Shown: piece by piece, positions 1 through 9,900 of the stretch
Position numbering within the stretch: position 1 is the stretch's first letter
How the letters are laid out: each line of letters begins with the position of its first letter
NCBI RefSeq assembly: GCF_017939705.1
Contig: NZ_JAGKSQ010000001.1
Location: 62,001-126,000, forward strand
DNA from: Halalkalibacter suaedae
Lineage (GTDB): Bacteria; Bacillota; Bacilli; Bacillales; Bacillaceae_D
DNA: 64,000 nucleotides
Direction of reading: 5' to 3'
Made by a program: the position numbers and the translations under genes
The notes under the pieces: model-generated
Seen by the model: only the letters and a program-made list of their open reading frames with translations
Database searches by the model: none
Told to the model about the DNA's origin: nothing

Positions 1-242
1 GTTACTGCTTTTTCTACCTTAACTTCCGTATCAATATCTTCCTTAAAAGCTACTTCGACATTCAAATTGGCATGAATGTTTAATAATCCTTGATACCCTT
101 TACTGTTCCAGCCCTGGTCATCTATCGTCCCCTCTAACAAAAGACCAATTTTAGGGGAAGTTCCTGACTCTAGCGATGGTGAGCAACCTGAAATTAGCAT
201 GACAATGATTAAGATACTATAGAAAAAATGGTGAAGCTTCAT
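1..242 (-). CDS. med: Med-like BMP-family lipoprotein, 5' end only
   Basis: The first 80 residues are visible and the rest runs off the left edge. The start is an ATG at 242 behind an AGGAGAG ribosome site. The N-terminus is a lipoprotein signal (hydrophobic stretch ending LISGC), then a BMP-type substrate-binding start: PKIGLLLEGTIDDQGWNSKG. In B. subtilis, Med is a BMP-family membrane-anchored positive regulator of comK expression, and it lies near yjaV and the arg operon. That order is kept here, with prfC and a DUF3231 gene inserted between. Family call is good; the Med assignment rests on synteny. Confidence 0.75.
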   Translation of the reverse strand, partial: MKLHHFFYSILIIVMLISGCSPSLESGTSPKIGLLLEGTIDDQGWNSKGYQGLLNIHANLNVEVAFKEDIDTEVKVEKAV

Positions 243-403
243 GTTGACACTCTCCTAAAATAAAACAAAGGTTTCGTTTTTTTAAAAGTATAAACTCTTA
301 TTCGTTAAAGTTATGCTCACTTCCTCTTTTATACACTACAATATGCCTAGTTGTCATATGATTGTAATCTTATTCGAATAAAGATGAAACAAATCCATAA
401 CAC

Positions 404-412
404 TGTTATAAT
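404..412 (+). promoter_or_regulatory. Extended -10 promoter for prfC
   Basis: TG-N-TATAAT (404-412) lies about 38 bases upstream of the prfC start. No good -35 box is visible at the right distance, as is common for extended -10 promoters. The region 243-403 between med and prfC is divergent and otherwise empty. Confidence 0.5.
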
Positions 413-450
413 AATACAAGACTATTTGGAGTAGAATCGAGGAATATTTT

Positions 451-2043
451 ATGACCTATAAAAAAGCCGTGGAAACACGCCGTACATTTGCAATCATCTC
501 CCACCCAGATGCCGGGAAAACTACTTTAACTGAAAAGCTCTTACTTTTTGGTGGAGCAATTAGAGAGGCAGGAACTGTAAAAGGTAAGAAAAATACAAAA
601 CACGCGATGAGTGACTGGATGGAAATTGAGAAACAACGTGGAATTTCAGTTACAAGCTCTGTCCTTGAGTTTCAATATGATGGATATCATGTCAATATAT
701 TGGATACACCAGGACATGAAGATTTCAGTGAAGATACGTACCGAACCCTAACTGCAGCAGACTCTGCGACAATGCTTATTGATGCGGCCAAAGGCGTAGA
801 AGCCCAAACAAAGAAACTGTTTAAAGTTTGTAAAATGCGTAACATACCGATCTTCACCTTTATGAACAAATTAGATCGCCAAGGGAGAGACCCCTTTGAA
901 CTAATGGAAGAACTAGAAGAGTTACTAGGAATTAAATCATATCCAATGGGCTGGCCAATCGGAATGGGCCAATCATTTTCTGGAGTCTACGACAGACTTA
1001 ACAAGAAGCTAGAGCTATATAATCCGGAAAATCCGAAAGACATTGATGTGATCCAGTTAACTGGACCGGATGATCCTAAATTGGATGAAGCAATTGGAGA
1101 CGAGGGATTAGTGTCTCAGTTTCGTGAAGAACTAGAATTACTTGATGTTGCTGGAGATGACTTTGATTTAGATCTTGTTAAGAAAGGAGAACTTACACCA
1201 ATTTTCTTCGGAAGTGCAATTTCTAGCTTCGGTGTTCAAACCTTTTTAGAGCATTTTCTTAAATTATCACCATATCCTGCCCCACGTGAAAGTACAAAGG
1301 GGATTATAGACCCTATGGAGAATGAAGATTTTTCTGGCTTCATCTTTAAAATACAAGCAAATATGAATCCTGCACACCGTGATCGTATTGCCTTTTTGCG
1401 GATTACTTCAGGGAAATTTGAACGCGGCATGACTGTTAAGCATGTTCGAATCGGAAAAAATCTTAAACTTGCACAACCAACACAATTTCTAGCCCAAAGC
1501 CGAAGCATCGTGGATGAGGCATATGCTGGAGATATTATTGGTTTGTTTGATCCAGGTAACTTGAGAATTGGTGATACATTGGTTGAGGGAGAAGGATTCC
1601 AATTTGATGAAATGCCACATTTCTCTCCCGAATTTTTTAGTGCAATTTCAGTTAAAGAGGCACTAAAGCATAAATCATTCGAAAAAGGCCTCCATCAATT
1701 AACGGAGGAAGGTGCGATCCAACTGTTTAAGACATACAATCGTTTCTCCGAACAGCAGATTGTTGGCGTCGTTGGTGTTCTCCAATTTGAAGTATTAGAA
1801 TACCGTCTGAAAAATGAATATCACGTTGACATTCAATTGGAACGACTTCCATTTTCATTTGCTCGTTGGGCAAGTGGACCTCAGCAAGCAATGGAAGCCT
1901 TCAAAAAAGCACAACGAAACCTCGTCACAGATCGCGATGGTCGAATCGTTGTTCTCTTTGAAAATGAATTTCAAATGAGAACCGCAATGGAGAAATATCC
2001 TGATATTTCCTTCTATGAAAATTCGTTTATTAAAGAAGAATAA
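451..2043 (+). CDS. prfC: Peptide chain release factor 3 (RF3), GTPase
   Basis: A 530-residue translational GTPase that recycles RF1/RF2 from the ribosome after peptide release. Motifs in order: P-loop HPDAGKTT at 18-25, switch I region with QRGISV at 62-67, DTPGHED at 85-91, NKLD at 139-142, then the beta-barrel domain and the RF3 C-terminal domain. Full family length (about 525-530). The ATG follows GAGG at a suitable distance. It is a single-gene unit with its own promoter and terminator. RF3 is patchily distributed and is missing from B. subtilis 168, so this gene is an accessory insertion between med and yjaV. Confidence 0.97.
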   Translation: MTYKKAVETRRTFAIISHPDAGKTTLTEKLLLFGGAIREAGTVKGKKNTKHAMSDWMEIEKQRGISVTSSVLEFQYDGYHVNILDTPGHEDFSEDTYRTLTAADSATMLIDAAKGVEAQTKKLFKVCKMRNIPIFTFMNKLDRQGRDPFELMEELEELLGIKSYPMGWPIGMGQSFSGVYDRLNKKLELYNPENPKDIDVIQLTGPDDPKLDEAIGDEGLVSQFREELELLDVAGDDFDLDLVKKGELTPIFFGSAISSFGVQTFLEHFLKLSPYPAPRESTKGIIDPMENEDFSGFIFKIQANMNPAHRDRIAFLRITSGKFERGMTVKHVRIGKNLKLAQPTQFLAQSRSIVDEAYAGDIIGLFDPGNLRIGDTLVEGEGFQFDEMPHFSPEFFSAISVKEALKHKSFEKGLHQLTEEGAIQLFKTYNRFSEQQIVGVVGVLQFEVLEYRLKNEYHVDIQLERLPFSFARWASGPQQAMEAFKKAQRNLVTDRDGRIVVLFENEFQMRTAMEKYPDISFYENSFIKEE

Positions 2044-2085
2044 AGCAGGAATTGGTGCATACCCCTATACCAATAGCTCAGTAGA

Positions 2086-2114
2086 AACGTCTTTGAGAAG
2101 TTCTCAAAGGCGTT
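2086..2114 (+). terminator. Terminator after prfC
   Basis: A 13-bp stem with one G-T wobble and a 3-base loop: arms AACGTCTTTGAGA and TCTCAAAGGCGTT, followed by a short T run. It lies 42 bases after the prfC stop. Confidence 0.7.
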
Positions 2115-2402
2115 TTAAGTGTATCATGATTCTTTTCTTTCTTTAATGTTATATGCCCTCATCTCGTAAAGGACGGACCTTGCAATTCTCCACACTAAAA
2201 CAGTACTTCAACTACGTGTTGCAATTTTGTCCGCATGATTTTGTCAGTTTTTTGTGACTAAGTAACCTTTAGGAAACACATATAATCCTGAATCTTTATT
2301 GTATTGTCCTGTACAAGCGTCCCAATCCTCTCCAAAAAGTTTTAATATTCTCTTGATACATTTACGTTAAGAGCAGAGAAATTCCATCTTACCTTTCATC
2401 AC

Positions 2403-2535
2403 AGCGGACGGGATGGGCGGGCCGACTCCTGCAGGAAGAAAGGGCAGGTGGAAATCCACCGGCGTAGCCGGTTAGTTCCACGCCCGCCTGCGGAAAGCGT
2501 GCCCCCCATCCCGGTAGCGTGTTCAGAGCGATTTT
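2403..2535 (+). repeat. Extragenic palindromic element, copy 1
   Basis: A GC-rich element in an AT-rich gap. It starts GCGGACGGGATGGG and ends CCCCCCATCCCGGTAGCG, so the ends pair. Inner palindromes are GGTGGA/TCCACC and CCGGCgtaGCCGG. A close copy lies in inverse orientation at 19214-19345 and a degenerate one at 20044-20150. It fills the middle of the 587-base gap between prfC and the DUF3231 gene; the rest (2115-2402, 2536-2630) shows nothing I can name. Confidence 0.8.
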
Positions 2536-2630
2536 TCCGGTTAGGTATTTTAGTTGAGTAAAAACCGATCACACATAAAAATGTAAAGAAAAGTAAAATA
2601 TACTCTTAGTAAACAACTAAGGGGGCAACA

Positions 2631-3635
2631 ATGAAAGAACATAATATAAAATTAACAGCAGCAGAAATTGGTACATTGTGGTCAAACTACATGCAAGAAA
2701 GCAGTACAATACCAATGTTAAAATACTTCTCTAAAAAAGTAGAAGACTCAGAAATCAAACCTTTAATCGACAAAGTACTAAAAATATCGATGGAGCATCT
2801 AGATAAACTAGAATCCTTTTTCAAACAAGAGAATTTCCCTGTACCAGTTGGTTTTTCAGAAAAGGATGTAAATCTTGATGCACCCAGGTTATTTTCAGAT
2901 ACATTCATGCTCTACTTTATTAGAAATATGGGTAAAGCGGGGATTGCTGCACATGGGATGTCATTTTCCTTTACAGCAAGAGAAGATATCCGAGAACTAT
3001 TTTTAAAATGTTTGCAAGAAGCAACAGAAATTGAAGATGAAGCCAAAAATATAATGCTTTCAAAAGGGGTTTTCGTTCGACCACCCTATTTATCCAGCCC
3101 TCAATCTGTCAGTTTTGTTGAAAAAGAAAGCTTTCTACGAGGATGGTTTGGGGAAAGGCGTACATTAACAGCAGAAGAAATTTCTCATATTTTTATGAAC
3201 TATCAAAACAACATCTATGGCCGAGCATTATTAATTGGTTTTTCCCAAATCGCCCAAGATAAGAAAGTAAAAGAGTACTTCTTGAGAGGAATTGATTTAG
3301 CTGGAAATATTTTAGAGACATTGAAGCTTTTATTTGAAGAAAGCTCCCTTCCTTCTCCAATGACATGGGATACTGAAGTCACAGATTCAACAACTTATGT
3401 GTTTTCCGATAAGCTTATGCTGTTTAATTCAACAGCATTAAATGCGATTTCTCTAGGTAATATGGGAGGCTCAGTTGCCCTCAGCATGCGACGAGATTTA
3501 TCAACCAAATATTTAAATAAAATGGCGAAGATCGGTCTATACGCGGAGGACGGTCTCGAATTAATGATTAATAATCGTTGGTTTGAAAGGCCCCCACAAG
3601 CGATTGATCGTGCTCACTTGGTTGAGAACAATTAG
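2631..3635 (+). CDS. DUF3231 family protein with two tandem domains
   Basis: A 334-residue soluble protein of two repeated helical halves (about 1-165 and 170-330). Each begins with a similar helix (LTAAEIGTLWSNYM and LTAEEISHIFMNYQ) and each has an aromatic/proline hinge (RPPYLSS, RPPQAID). This is the Bacillaceae DUF3231 pattern, which is thought to be ferritin-like helical bundles; the function is unknown. The ATG follows AAGGGGG. It stands alone with palindromic DNA upstream and a hairpin downstream. The family often occurs in several copies per genome, which suggests a stress or spore role, but that is inference. Confidence 0.85.
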   Translation: MKEHNIKLTAAEIGTLWSNYMQESSTIPMLKYFSKKVEDSEIKPLIDKVLKISMEHLDKLESFFKQENFPVPVGFSEKDVNLDAPRLFSDTFMLYFIRNMGKAGIAAHGMSFSFTAREDIRELFLKCLQEATEIEDEAKNIMLSKGVFVRPPYLSSPQSVSFVEKESFLRGWFGERRTLTAEEISHIFMNYQNNIYGRALLIGFSQIAQDKKVKEYFLRGIDLAGNILETLKLLFEESSLPSPMTWDTEVTDSTTYVFSDKLMLFNSTALNAISLGNMGGSVALSMRRDLSTKYLNKMAKIGLYAEDGLELMINNRWFERPPQAIDRAHLVENN

Positions 3636-3638
3636 AAA

Positions 3639-3682
3639 AATAGGATGTAAAAAAGGTCCCCCCTTTTCTACATCCTATTAGC
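3639..3682 (-). terminator. Terminator of the yjaU-yjaV unit, probably bidirectional
   Basis: An 18-bp inverted repeat with a C-rich loop: arms begin AATAGGATGTA and end TACATCCTATT. On the minus strand it is followed by a T run; on the plus strand it sits just after the DUF3231 gene. It overlaps the end of the tiny ORF at 3678-3761. Confidence 0.75.
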
Positions 3683-3761
3683 CTCTGCTTCGTCGATAGA
3701 GGATCTCTGCAATAGCTCCACAAATAAGAGCAATAATTACGCTAATTCCCCTCATTGACAT
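3678..3761 (-). CDS. Possible 27-residue membrane micropeptide
   Basis: Reads M-S-M-R-G, a hydrophobic stretch ISVIIALICGAIAEIL, then a basic tail YRRSRG. The ATG is preceded by AGAGG and overlaps the end of the previous tiny ORF in another frame. Its hydrophobic core with a positive tail is unlike random DNA, but it is very short. It could be a real coupled peptide or the second half of a frameshifted small membrane protein. Confidence 0.35.
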   Translation of the reverse strand: MSMRGISVIIALICGAIAEILYRRSRG

Positions 3762-3834
3762 TAAGACCTCTCACTAAAAAAAATGAAAAGATCGTAACGA
3801 GAGCAAAGATAAGTAAACCTACGACTGATTTCAT
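3742..3834 (-). CDS. Possible 30-residue membrane micropeptide
   Basis: Starts 13 bases after the yjaV stop behind AGAAAGGAA. It is MKSVVGL followed by a hydrophobic segment to FFLVRG, ending NVNEGN: one predicted transmembrane helix. Position, ribosome site and composition support translation. No family is recognised. Together with the overlapping ORF downstream it would make a two-helix protein of about 55 residues if a frameshift joined them, but no simple one-base change at the T8 run keeps the frame open. Confidence 0.45.
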   Translation of the reverse strand: MKSVVGLLIFALVTIFSFFLVRGLNVNEGN

Positions 3835-3847
3835 GACGTGTTCCTTT

Positions 3848-4747
3848 CTACTCTAATTCCTGCTGCTTCTGCCATTGTTTCATATGTTCCCGTTGCTTGG
3901 CAAGACCATCTTCAATCGAGGTTCGCGCTTGGAATTGTAATTTGTTAAATGCTTTGTCTGAAGTAAGGTGAGCCTGTATATACTCTGCCTTTAAGAAAAA
4001 ATGCTGACAATCTAATAATTTCACAGCATTATACCACTCGTTTTCGTTCCCTGAAGCGAGGTGAATGATGTCATCTTTTTCAGTTGATTGACCAGCGAGC
4101 ACTAAGCCCTCAACACAATCATCAACAAAGAGTAGATCTACAGTTGATCGATCTTTTACTGGATTATTGTTCCCCTCTAAAATTTGTTGAATTGTCATAT
4201 CAGGACGTTGCCAAGGGCCATACACGGTTGGAAGTCGGAGAATGATGTAAGGTAGCTTTTTTTCGTTGCATGTCTTTATTACAATGTTTTCACCAGCTAG
4301 CTTTGTAATCCCATATGCTGATGTAGGATTCGTTGGTGTCGTTTCACTTATTTTCCCTGGGCGTTCTCCGTACACTTCTACTGAAGAAACATAAATAATT
4401 TTTGTCTGTTTAGAACATTGTTCAACGACTTTTTTTGTTATATGGACATTATTCTCAATGGCTTCTGCCAGCTTTAGTTTACTGTCTGATTTTGTTGATG
4501 CAGCTAAATGATAGACTACATCAACATCTTTAACAAGTTCCTCCAAATCGACGTCCTCAATTTTAGAATCGTGAACAGTGAGCAACGCATTTCTACCTAT
4601 TTGTAACCATTTCTCCTCTTGTTCCTTTTCTCTTCCATCACTCTCGATCTTATCAATCACAATGACTTCGATTCCTTCTGAGAGTAATCGTTCGCATAAA
4701 TGAAAGCCAATAAACCCTAAACCACCAGTAACAAGAGCCCTTTTCAT
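3848..4747 (-). CDS. yjaV: NAD-dependent epimerase/dehydratase (YjaV-like)
   Basis: A 299-residue extended short-chain dehydrogenase. It has the N-terminal dinucleotide motif TGGLGFIG, the serine segment YVSSVEVYGE and the catalytic YGITK. This is the nucleotide-sugar epimerase fold; the substrate is not known. I place the start at the ATG at 4747, behind GGAGGAG; an upstream in-frame ATG at 4762 overlaps that site and is less likely. It follows yjaU by 61 bases and keeps the B. subtilis order yjaU-yjaV. Confidence 0.85.
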   Translation of the reverse strand: MKRALVTGGLGFIGFHLCERLLSEGIEVIVIDKIESDGREKEQEEKWLQIGRNALLTVHDSKIEDVDLEELVKDVDVVYHLAASTKSDSKLKLAEAIENNVHITKKVVEQCSKQTKIIYVSSVEVYGERPGKISETTPTNPTSAYGITKLAGENIVIKTCNEKKLPYIILRLPTVYGPWQRPDMTIQQILEGNNNPVKDRSTVDLLFVDDCVEGLVLAGQSTEKDDIIHLASGNENEWYNAVKLLDCQHFFLKAEYIQAHLTSDKAFNKLQFQARTSIEDGLAKQREHMKQWQKQQELE

Positions 4748-4808
4748 ACACATCTCCTCCATATCTCACTTTATGTATTAAACCCCCTCTTATGACTTTC
4801 GAGAGGAT

Positions 4809-5552
4809 TTAGAGAACAATTTCATGCTTTTGAAAAAAAGGAAATGCTGATTGGGCAGCTTTGTAGAATGATTTTCCATTCCCATGAATACGTAGATTAA
4901 TCAACATATTCTGATCTGCTAAATATTGCTGAAATGGTCGACTATGAAGAGACAGCGGAAAACGCTTTTCTTGCATATCACAGTGAATGGATAAAGGCGG
5001 AATCTCCTTTTCTAATGGCTTTGGTGTAATGGATTCAATCCAATTTTCATTTATACATACTTCTTCCTTTCTATAAACCTCCGCTAACTCTTTGACGAAT
5101 CGTTTAAAATATAATTTACTCTCCTGTTCTTGCTCATAATGAGCAACTAGAGATAAACAAGGGTTGACCAAATAACAAGAGCGAGTGATCTTCTTATTTT
5201 GTTCCATCCATCTCAAGGCTAGTAATGCACCCGCTCCTTCTGCAAATAGATGAATTTTCGGGTTTAGAATTTCTTGTTTTATCACTGAATAATACATTTG
5301 AATTAAGCTATCATAAGCATCGAAGTTACCCCAATGTACGTCTCCAACCGGTGGGATCATAATTGTATATCCACGTTGAAGTAAATCTTCCATAAATTGA
5401 TTCTTTTCAGGATGCTGCTCCCAATTGTTTGTATCCTCTTCTACTACCGTACCGTGATCACTTAGAAGAAACACCGCAAAACCATTTGGACGTTCTGGAA
5501 GGTAAATGACGCTCAATCGTTCATCTATGCCGAAAAACCGTGCACGTTTCAT
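4809..5552 (-). CDS. yjaU: Alpha/beta-hydrolase-fold protein (YjaU-like), catalytic serine missing
   Basis: A 247-residue protein from the ATG at 5552, behind GGGAGAG. It resembles alpha/beta hydrolases: an HG-type segment (SDHGTVVEEDTNN), a central strand and an elbow reading LFAEGAGALLALRW. In active members the elbow is G-x-S-x-G; here no serine occupies that site. A C-terminal HGNG could carry the usual histidine position. Fold and synteny with B. subtilis yjaU are convincing; enzymatic activity is doubtful. An in-frame ATG at 5576 has no good ribosome site. Confidence 0.7.
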   Translation of the reverse strand: MKRARFFGIDERLSVIYLPERPNGFAVFLLSDHGTVVEEDTNNWEQHPEKNQFMEDLLQRGYTIMIPPVGDVHWGNFDAYDSLIQMYYSVIKQEILNPKIHLFAEGAGALLALRWMEQNKKITRSCYLVNPCLSLVAHYEQEQESKLYFKRFVKELAEVYRKEEVCINENWIESITPKPLEKEIPPLSIHCDMQEKRFPLSLHSRPFQQYLADQNMLINLRIHGNGKSFYKAAQSAFPFFQKHEIVL

Positions 5553-5648
5553 TGTTACGTCTCTCCCATCATTCAATGTTCTATCTTATCTTTAATACGG
5601 TATGCACTAAATTATGAAAATGGAAGTACATTTATAATGAACATGAAA

Positions 5649-5685
5649 AAGAGGTGCTAATGATCAATGATCATTAGCACCTCTT
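5649..5685 (-). terminator. Terminator after yjzC
   Basis: A 15-bp perfect stem (GAGGTGCTAATGATC with its complement) around a 3-base AAT loop. On the minus strand a run of T follows. It ends the long arginine/yjzC transcript just after the yjzC stop. Confidence 0.85.
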
Positions 5686-5693
5686 TGTTTAGT

Positions 5694-5885
5694 CTATAAT
5701 CCCGCTCTTGGCTTTTGTTTCGGTGCCCATTTCCGATTATGGTTTTGAGTATCCGGAAACGTATCTCCCGCACTCATCTTTAATGATTTTGGATTTTGAA
5801 CCATATCGCCAGTTTCTCCAATTTCAACATAAATACCATTGTTTGGAGCTTTTTGTCCTGGTTCAAATTGTCGACTTTGTCCCAT
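5694..5885 (-). CDS. yjzC: YjzC family small protein
   Basis: A 63-residue hydrophilic protein with the conserved start MGQSRQFEPGQKAPNNG and the PFPDT-like segment GDTFPDTQNHNRKWAPK. YjzC-type proteins are short, Bacillus-specific and of unknown function. The ATG follows AAGGAGGGATT. It lies 56 bases after argF, the same place as in B. subtilis, and is probably expressed from the arginine operon or its own weak promoter. Confidence 0.9.
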   Translation of the reverse strand: MGQSRQFEPGQKAPNNGIYVEIGETGDMVQNPKSLKMSAGDTFPDTQNHNRKWAPKQKPRAGL

Positions 5886-5941
5886 GTCAATCCCTCCTTC
5901 GCTTTTAGATTACCCATTAGCAAAGGATTCATGAGACTGAA

Positions 5942-6895
5942 TTATTTCGTCATTAATGCAACCAAGATTGCTTTTTGAGCATGAAGACGATTTTCAGCTT
6001 GATCGTATATAACCGAGTGATGACCATCAATTATTTCTTCAGAAACCTCTTCCCCACGATGGGCAGGAAGACAATGTAAGAAAATGAAATCATCTTTTGC
6101 TAAACTAGTCAATTCAGAATTAACTTGATACTCAGCAAATTGACTCAAGCGTTCAGACTGCTCCTGCTCATATCCCATACTTGCCCATACATCAGTATAA
6201 ATGACATCAGCATCCTTAACAGCTTCTCTTGGGTCATTCGTTTGTTTAAGTGTTGATCCAGTGTCCTTTGCAGCTTCCTCTGCTCTCTTAAAAATCGTTT
6301 GGTCGACTTCATACCCTGTTGGTGTTGCAATCGTTACATCCATGCCTAGCTTAGCACCGATAGCTAATAGTGAATGTGAGACATTATTTCCGTCACCAAT
6401 ATAGGCAAGCTTGAGACCTTGTAGATTCTGTTTATGTTCATAAATGGTTAATGCATCAGCTACAGCCTGACATGGGTGGTACGCATCTGTTAATGCATTT
6501 ATGACTGGAACCTTTGCGTGTTCAGCTAATTCTTCAACAAGCTCATGTGAATTCGTCCGAATCATTATTGCATCAACATAGCGCGAAAGAACATTAGCCG
6601 TATCTTTCACAGGTTCCCCGCGTCCTATCTGCATATCACGAGGACTTAAGAAGAGGGCATGCCCTCCCAATTGTGTCATTCCGACTTCAAATGAGACACG
6701 AGTACGAGTAGATGCATTTTCAAAGATCATACCTAGTGATTGGCCTTTTAATACGTCAGAATAAGCCTTTTGATCATTTTTAATCGTAAGTGCATATTCA
6801 AGTAAGGCTTCGACATCGCTTGGAGAATAGTCGAGCAATGTTAAAAAGTCTCTTCCATATAATGCTTTAATATTTGCAGCAGTAATTGCTTTCAT
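5942..6895 (-). CDS. argF: Ornithine carbamoyltransferase
   Basis: A 317-residue enzyme that joins carbamoyl phosphate and ornithine to give citrulline. Motifs: STRTRVSF (carbamoyl phosphate binding), HPCQA, DVWASMG and the ornithine-site HCLPAHRG. The start is the ATG at 6895 behind AAGGATGTG; an open frame runs 20 codons further upstream into carB but lacks a ribosome site. It starts 13 bases after carB, so it is the last enzyme gene of the operon. Confidence 0.97.
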   Translation of the reverse strand: MKAITAANIKALYGRDFLTLLDYSPSDVEALLEYALTIKNDQKAYSDVLKGQSLGMIFENASTRTRVSFEVGMTQLGGHALFLSPRDMQIGRGEPVKDTANVLSRYVDAIMIRTNSHELVEELAEHAKVPVINALTDAYHPCQAVADALTIYEHKQNLQGLKLAYIGDGNNVSHSLLAIGAKLGMDVTIATPTGYEVDQTIFKRAEEAAKDTGSTLKQTNDPREAVKDADVIYTDVWASMGYEQEQSERLSQFAEYQVNSELTSLAKDDFIFLHCLPAHRGEEVSEEIIDGHHSVIYDQAENRLHAQKAILVALMTK

Positions 6896-6908
6896 ATAAG
6901 TCACATCC

Positions 6909-9900
6909 TTAGTTAATGAATTCTTTTTCTTTGACCCACCAATCTTGGATCGCATGATACTGCTGTTTCTTCACATTCATTGCACGAAGCATCATCTCAA
7001 GTGTTGTCAATTCCGAAATCACAGCACATCTCTGTTTGAGAGCTTCTTGACGCTTCACTGTACCTTCCTTCGTCCCAAGCTTCGGTAGACTAATCAAGGC
7101 AATCGCTTCATTGGACTGAACCCAATCATCAAATGAATTCTCTACTAAATCAAACCCGTACTGTTCTAACTTTCCTTTGTATTTACTGAACTCTTCTTGA
7201 TGCTCTTGGGCAATATCAATGAAAATGGATCCCTTTTGTGTGAAGAATTTCGGTTTCGATTGTGACCAAACGAACGCTTTAAGAAATGCTTCATCAAGAT
7301 TATCACTCATACTCATTAATTCACCTGTTGATTTCATTTCTGCCTCAAGTAATGGGTCTAGACCAGCTAACTTTTGGTAAGAGAAAACAGGTGCTTTAAC
7401 CGTATAGAATCCTGGATCCGGTAAATATCCTTCAGCCAAATGAAGTGATTCTAGCGTCTCACCAAGAAGTAACCTTACAGTGTAATCAATTAATGGCTGC
7501 TTTGAAATCTTACTAAGAATTGGCACCGTTCTTGAAGCACGCGGATTAATTTCAATCACATATAATTTTTCTTGAAAGTGAACAAACTGAATATTAAAGA
7601 TCCCTTTAAAGTCCATTCCTTGTGCAATTCGTTTCGTGTAAGTATAGACAAGCTCTTTCACTTCATCTGTAATACTGTAAGGAGGTGTTACTGCAATACT
7701 ATCACCTGAATGAACACCCGCACGTTCCACATGTTCAAACATTCCTCCAATACAAATATTCTTGCCGTCTGTTAGTGCATCAATTTCTAATTCCGTGCCT
7801 TGGTAATATGCATCAATTAATAATGGATAGGAAATAACCTGCTCTTCATCAGCTAAATAGTCAACAAATTCTTGTTTAGATTGAAAGAGCATCATCCCTT
7901 GCCCACCGATGACATAAGAAGGTCGAATCAAGACTGGATAGCCAATCTCATTTGCTTGGTTAAGAGCATCTTCCCCATTTTCCGCAGTAACACCAGGAAT
8001 ATGAGGAACATTGACCTCCTGCATAAACGAATAAAATCTGCCACGATCTTCAAGCTGGTCAATCGTATCTAGATTAGTTCCATATAGCTTTACGCCGGCT
8101 TGCTCAAGTCCTTCAACAAGCGAGATCGCTGTTTGACCACCAAGTTGGACAATTACACCCTCTACCTGCTCAAGTTCAATGACATGAAGAACATCTTCAA
8201 CTGTAAGTGGTTCAAAATAAAGTCGATCAGCTGTTGCATAATCAGTGCTAACTGTTTCGGGGTTATTATTCATCATAATTGCCTCGTAGCCAAGCTGATG
8301 AAGACTCTTAATTCCTTGAACAGAACAGTAATCAAATTCAATCCCTTGGCCAATTCGAATAGGACCAGAACCGAGTAATAGAATTTTTTTCTTATCCGAT
8401 GCCGTGTCTACATCTGACTCTCCAGACCAGCTCGAGTAGAAATAGGCCGTTGATGCTTGAAATTCACCAGCACAAGTATCAACCATCTTATAAGAAGGAA
8501 ACAGTGATAGCTCTTTTCTTTTTTGCCTTACAACTTTTTCCTCAATATTCCAGACACTTGCTAACCATTGATCAGAGAAGCCTGTTTTTTTGATTTTCTT
8601 CAAAAATTCAACATCAATATCTATAAAAGAAATAGCTTGAATTTCCTTTTCTAATTCAACCAAACGGGCAAATGATTTTAGGAAAAATTCATTAACTAGT
8701 GTTTGCTCATGAATTTCTTTTAAGCTGACTCCTCTTCTAAGTAGCTCTAATAGAACAAAGAAGCGGCGGTCATCAGGATTGATAACTAGATCCCATAATT
8801 GCTCGGTTGTCTTTTTACTTACGGTCGGCAGGGTTAATCCATCTGTTTTCAATTCTAATGAACGTACGGCTTTTTGAATCGCTGCCTCTAAATTACGTTC
8901 AATTGCCATCACTTCACCAGTTGCTTTCATTTGTGTACCAAGCTTACGTTCTGCATGGACAAACTTGTCAAATGGCCATCGTGGGAATTTAACAACGATA
9001 TAATCAAGAGCTGGTTCAAAACTGGCATACGTATGTCCTGTGACAGGATTAATTAATTCATGTAGGTTATAGCCTAAACTAACTTTTGCAGCCATACGTG
9101 CAATTGGATAGCCAGTTGCCTTAGACGCTAGTGCAGAGGAACGACTAACTCTAGGATTCACCTCAATAAGGTAATATTGCTTACTGTTTGGATCTAGTGC
9201 AAATTGAATATTGCATCCTCCAACAATTCCCAATGCACGGATGATTTTAACTGAAACAGAACGAAGCATTTGATATTCGACATCTGTTAATGTTTGTGAA
9301 GGTGCAACAACAATTGAGTCTCCTGTGTGTATACCTACAGGATCAATATTTTCCATATTACAAATCGTAATACATGTGTCATTGCCATCACGCATAACTT
9401 CATACTCAATCTCTTTAAAGCCGGCGATGCTTTTCTCGATTAAACATTGACTAATTGGACTAAGTGAAAGACCTGCTTTAATAATCCGTTTTAATTCATC
9501 CTCATTCGCTGCAATTCCTCCACCAGCTCCACCTAATGTATAAGCAGGACGAACAATAATTGGATAATCAACCTTATTTGCAAAGTCAATCGCTGCTTGA
9601 GCTGTAGTGACAATATCACTATCTGGGACAGGCTCTCCTAATTCATGCATTAAGGCACGAAAAGCTTCACGGTCTTCACCTTTTCTAATTGATTCTATTG
9701 GTGTACCTAGAAGCTCGACTTGATATTTCCCAAGTAATCCATGATCGTGAAGGTCCATCGCTAAATTTAAGCCGGTTTGGCCACCTAGAGTGGCTAAAAT
9801 CCCGTCTGGCTTTTCTTTCTGTAAGATAGCCTCAACACTTTCGATGGTTAATGGTTCAAAATAAACTCGATCTGCACATGACTCATCTGTCATAACCGTT

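Noticed and set aside
2403-2535. Insertion sequence
   Set aside because: Too short and without a transposase frame; better described as an extragenic palindromic element.
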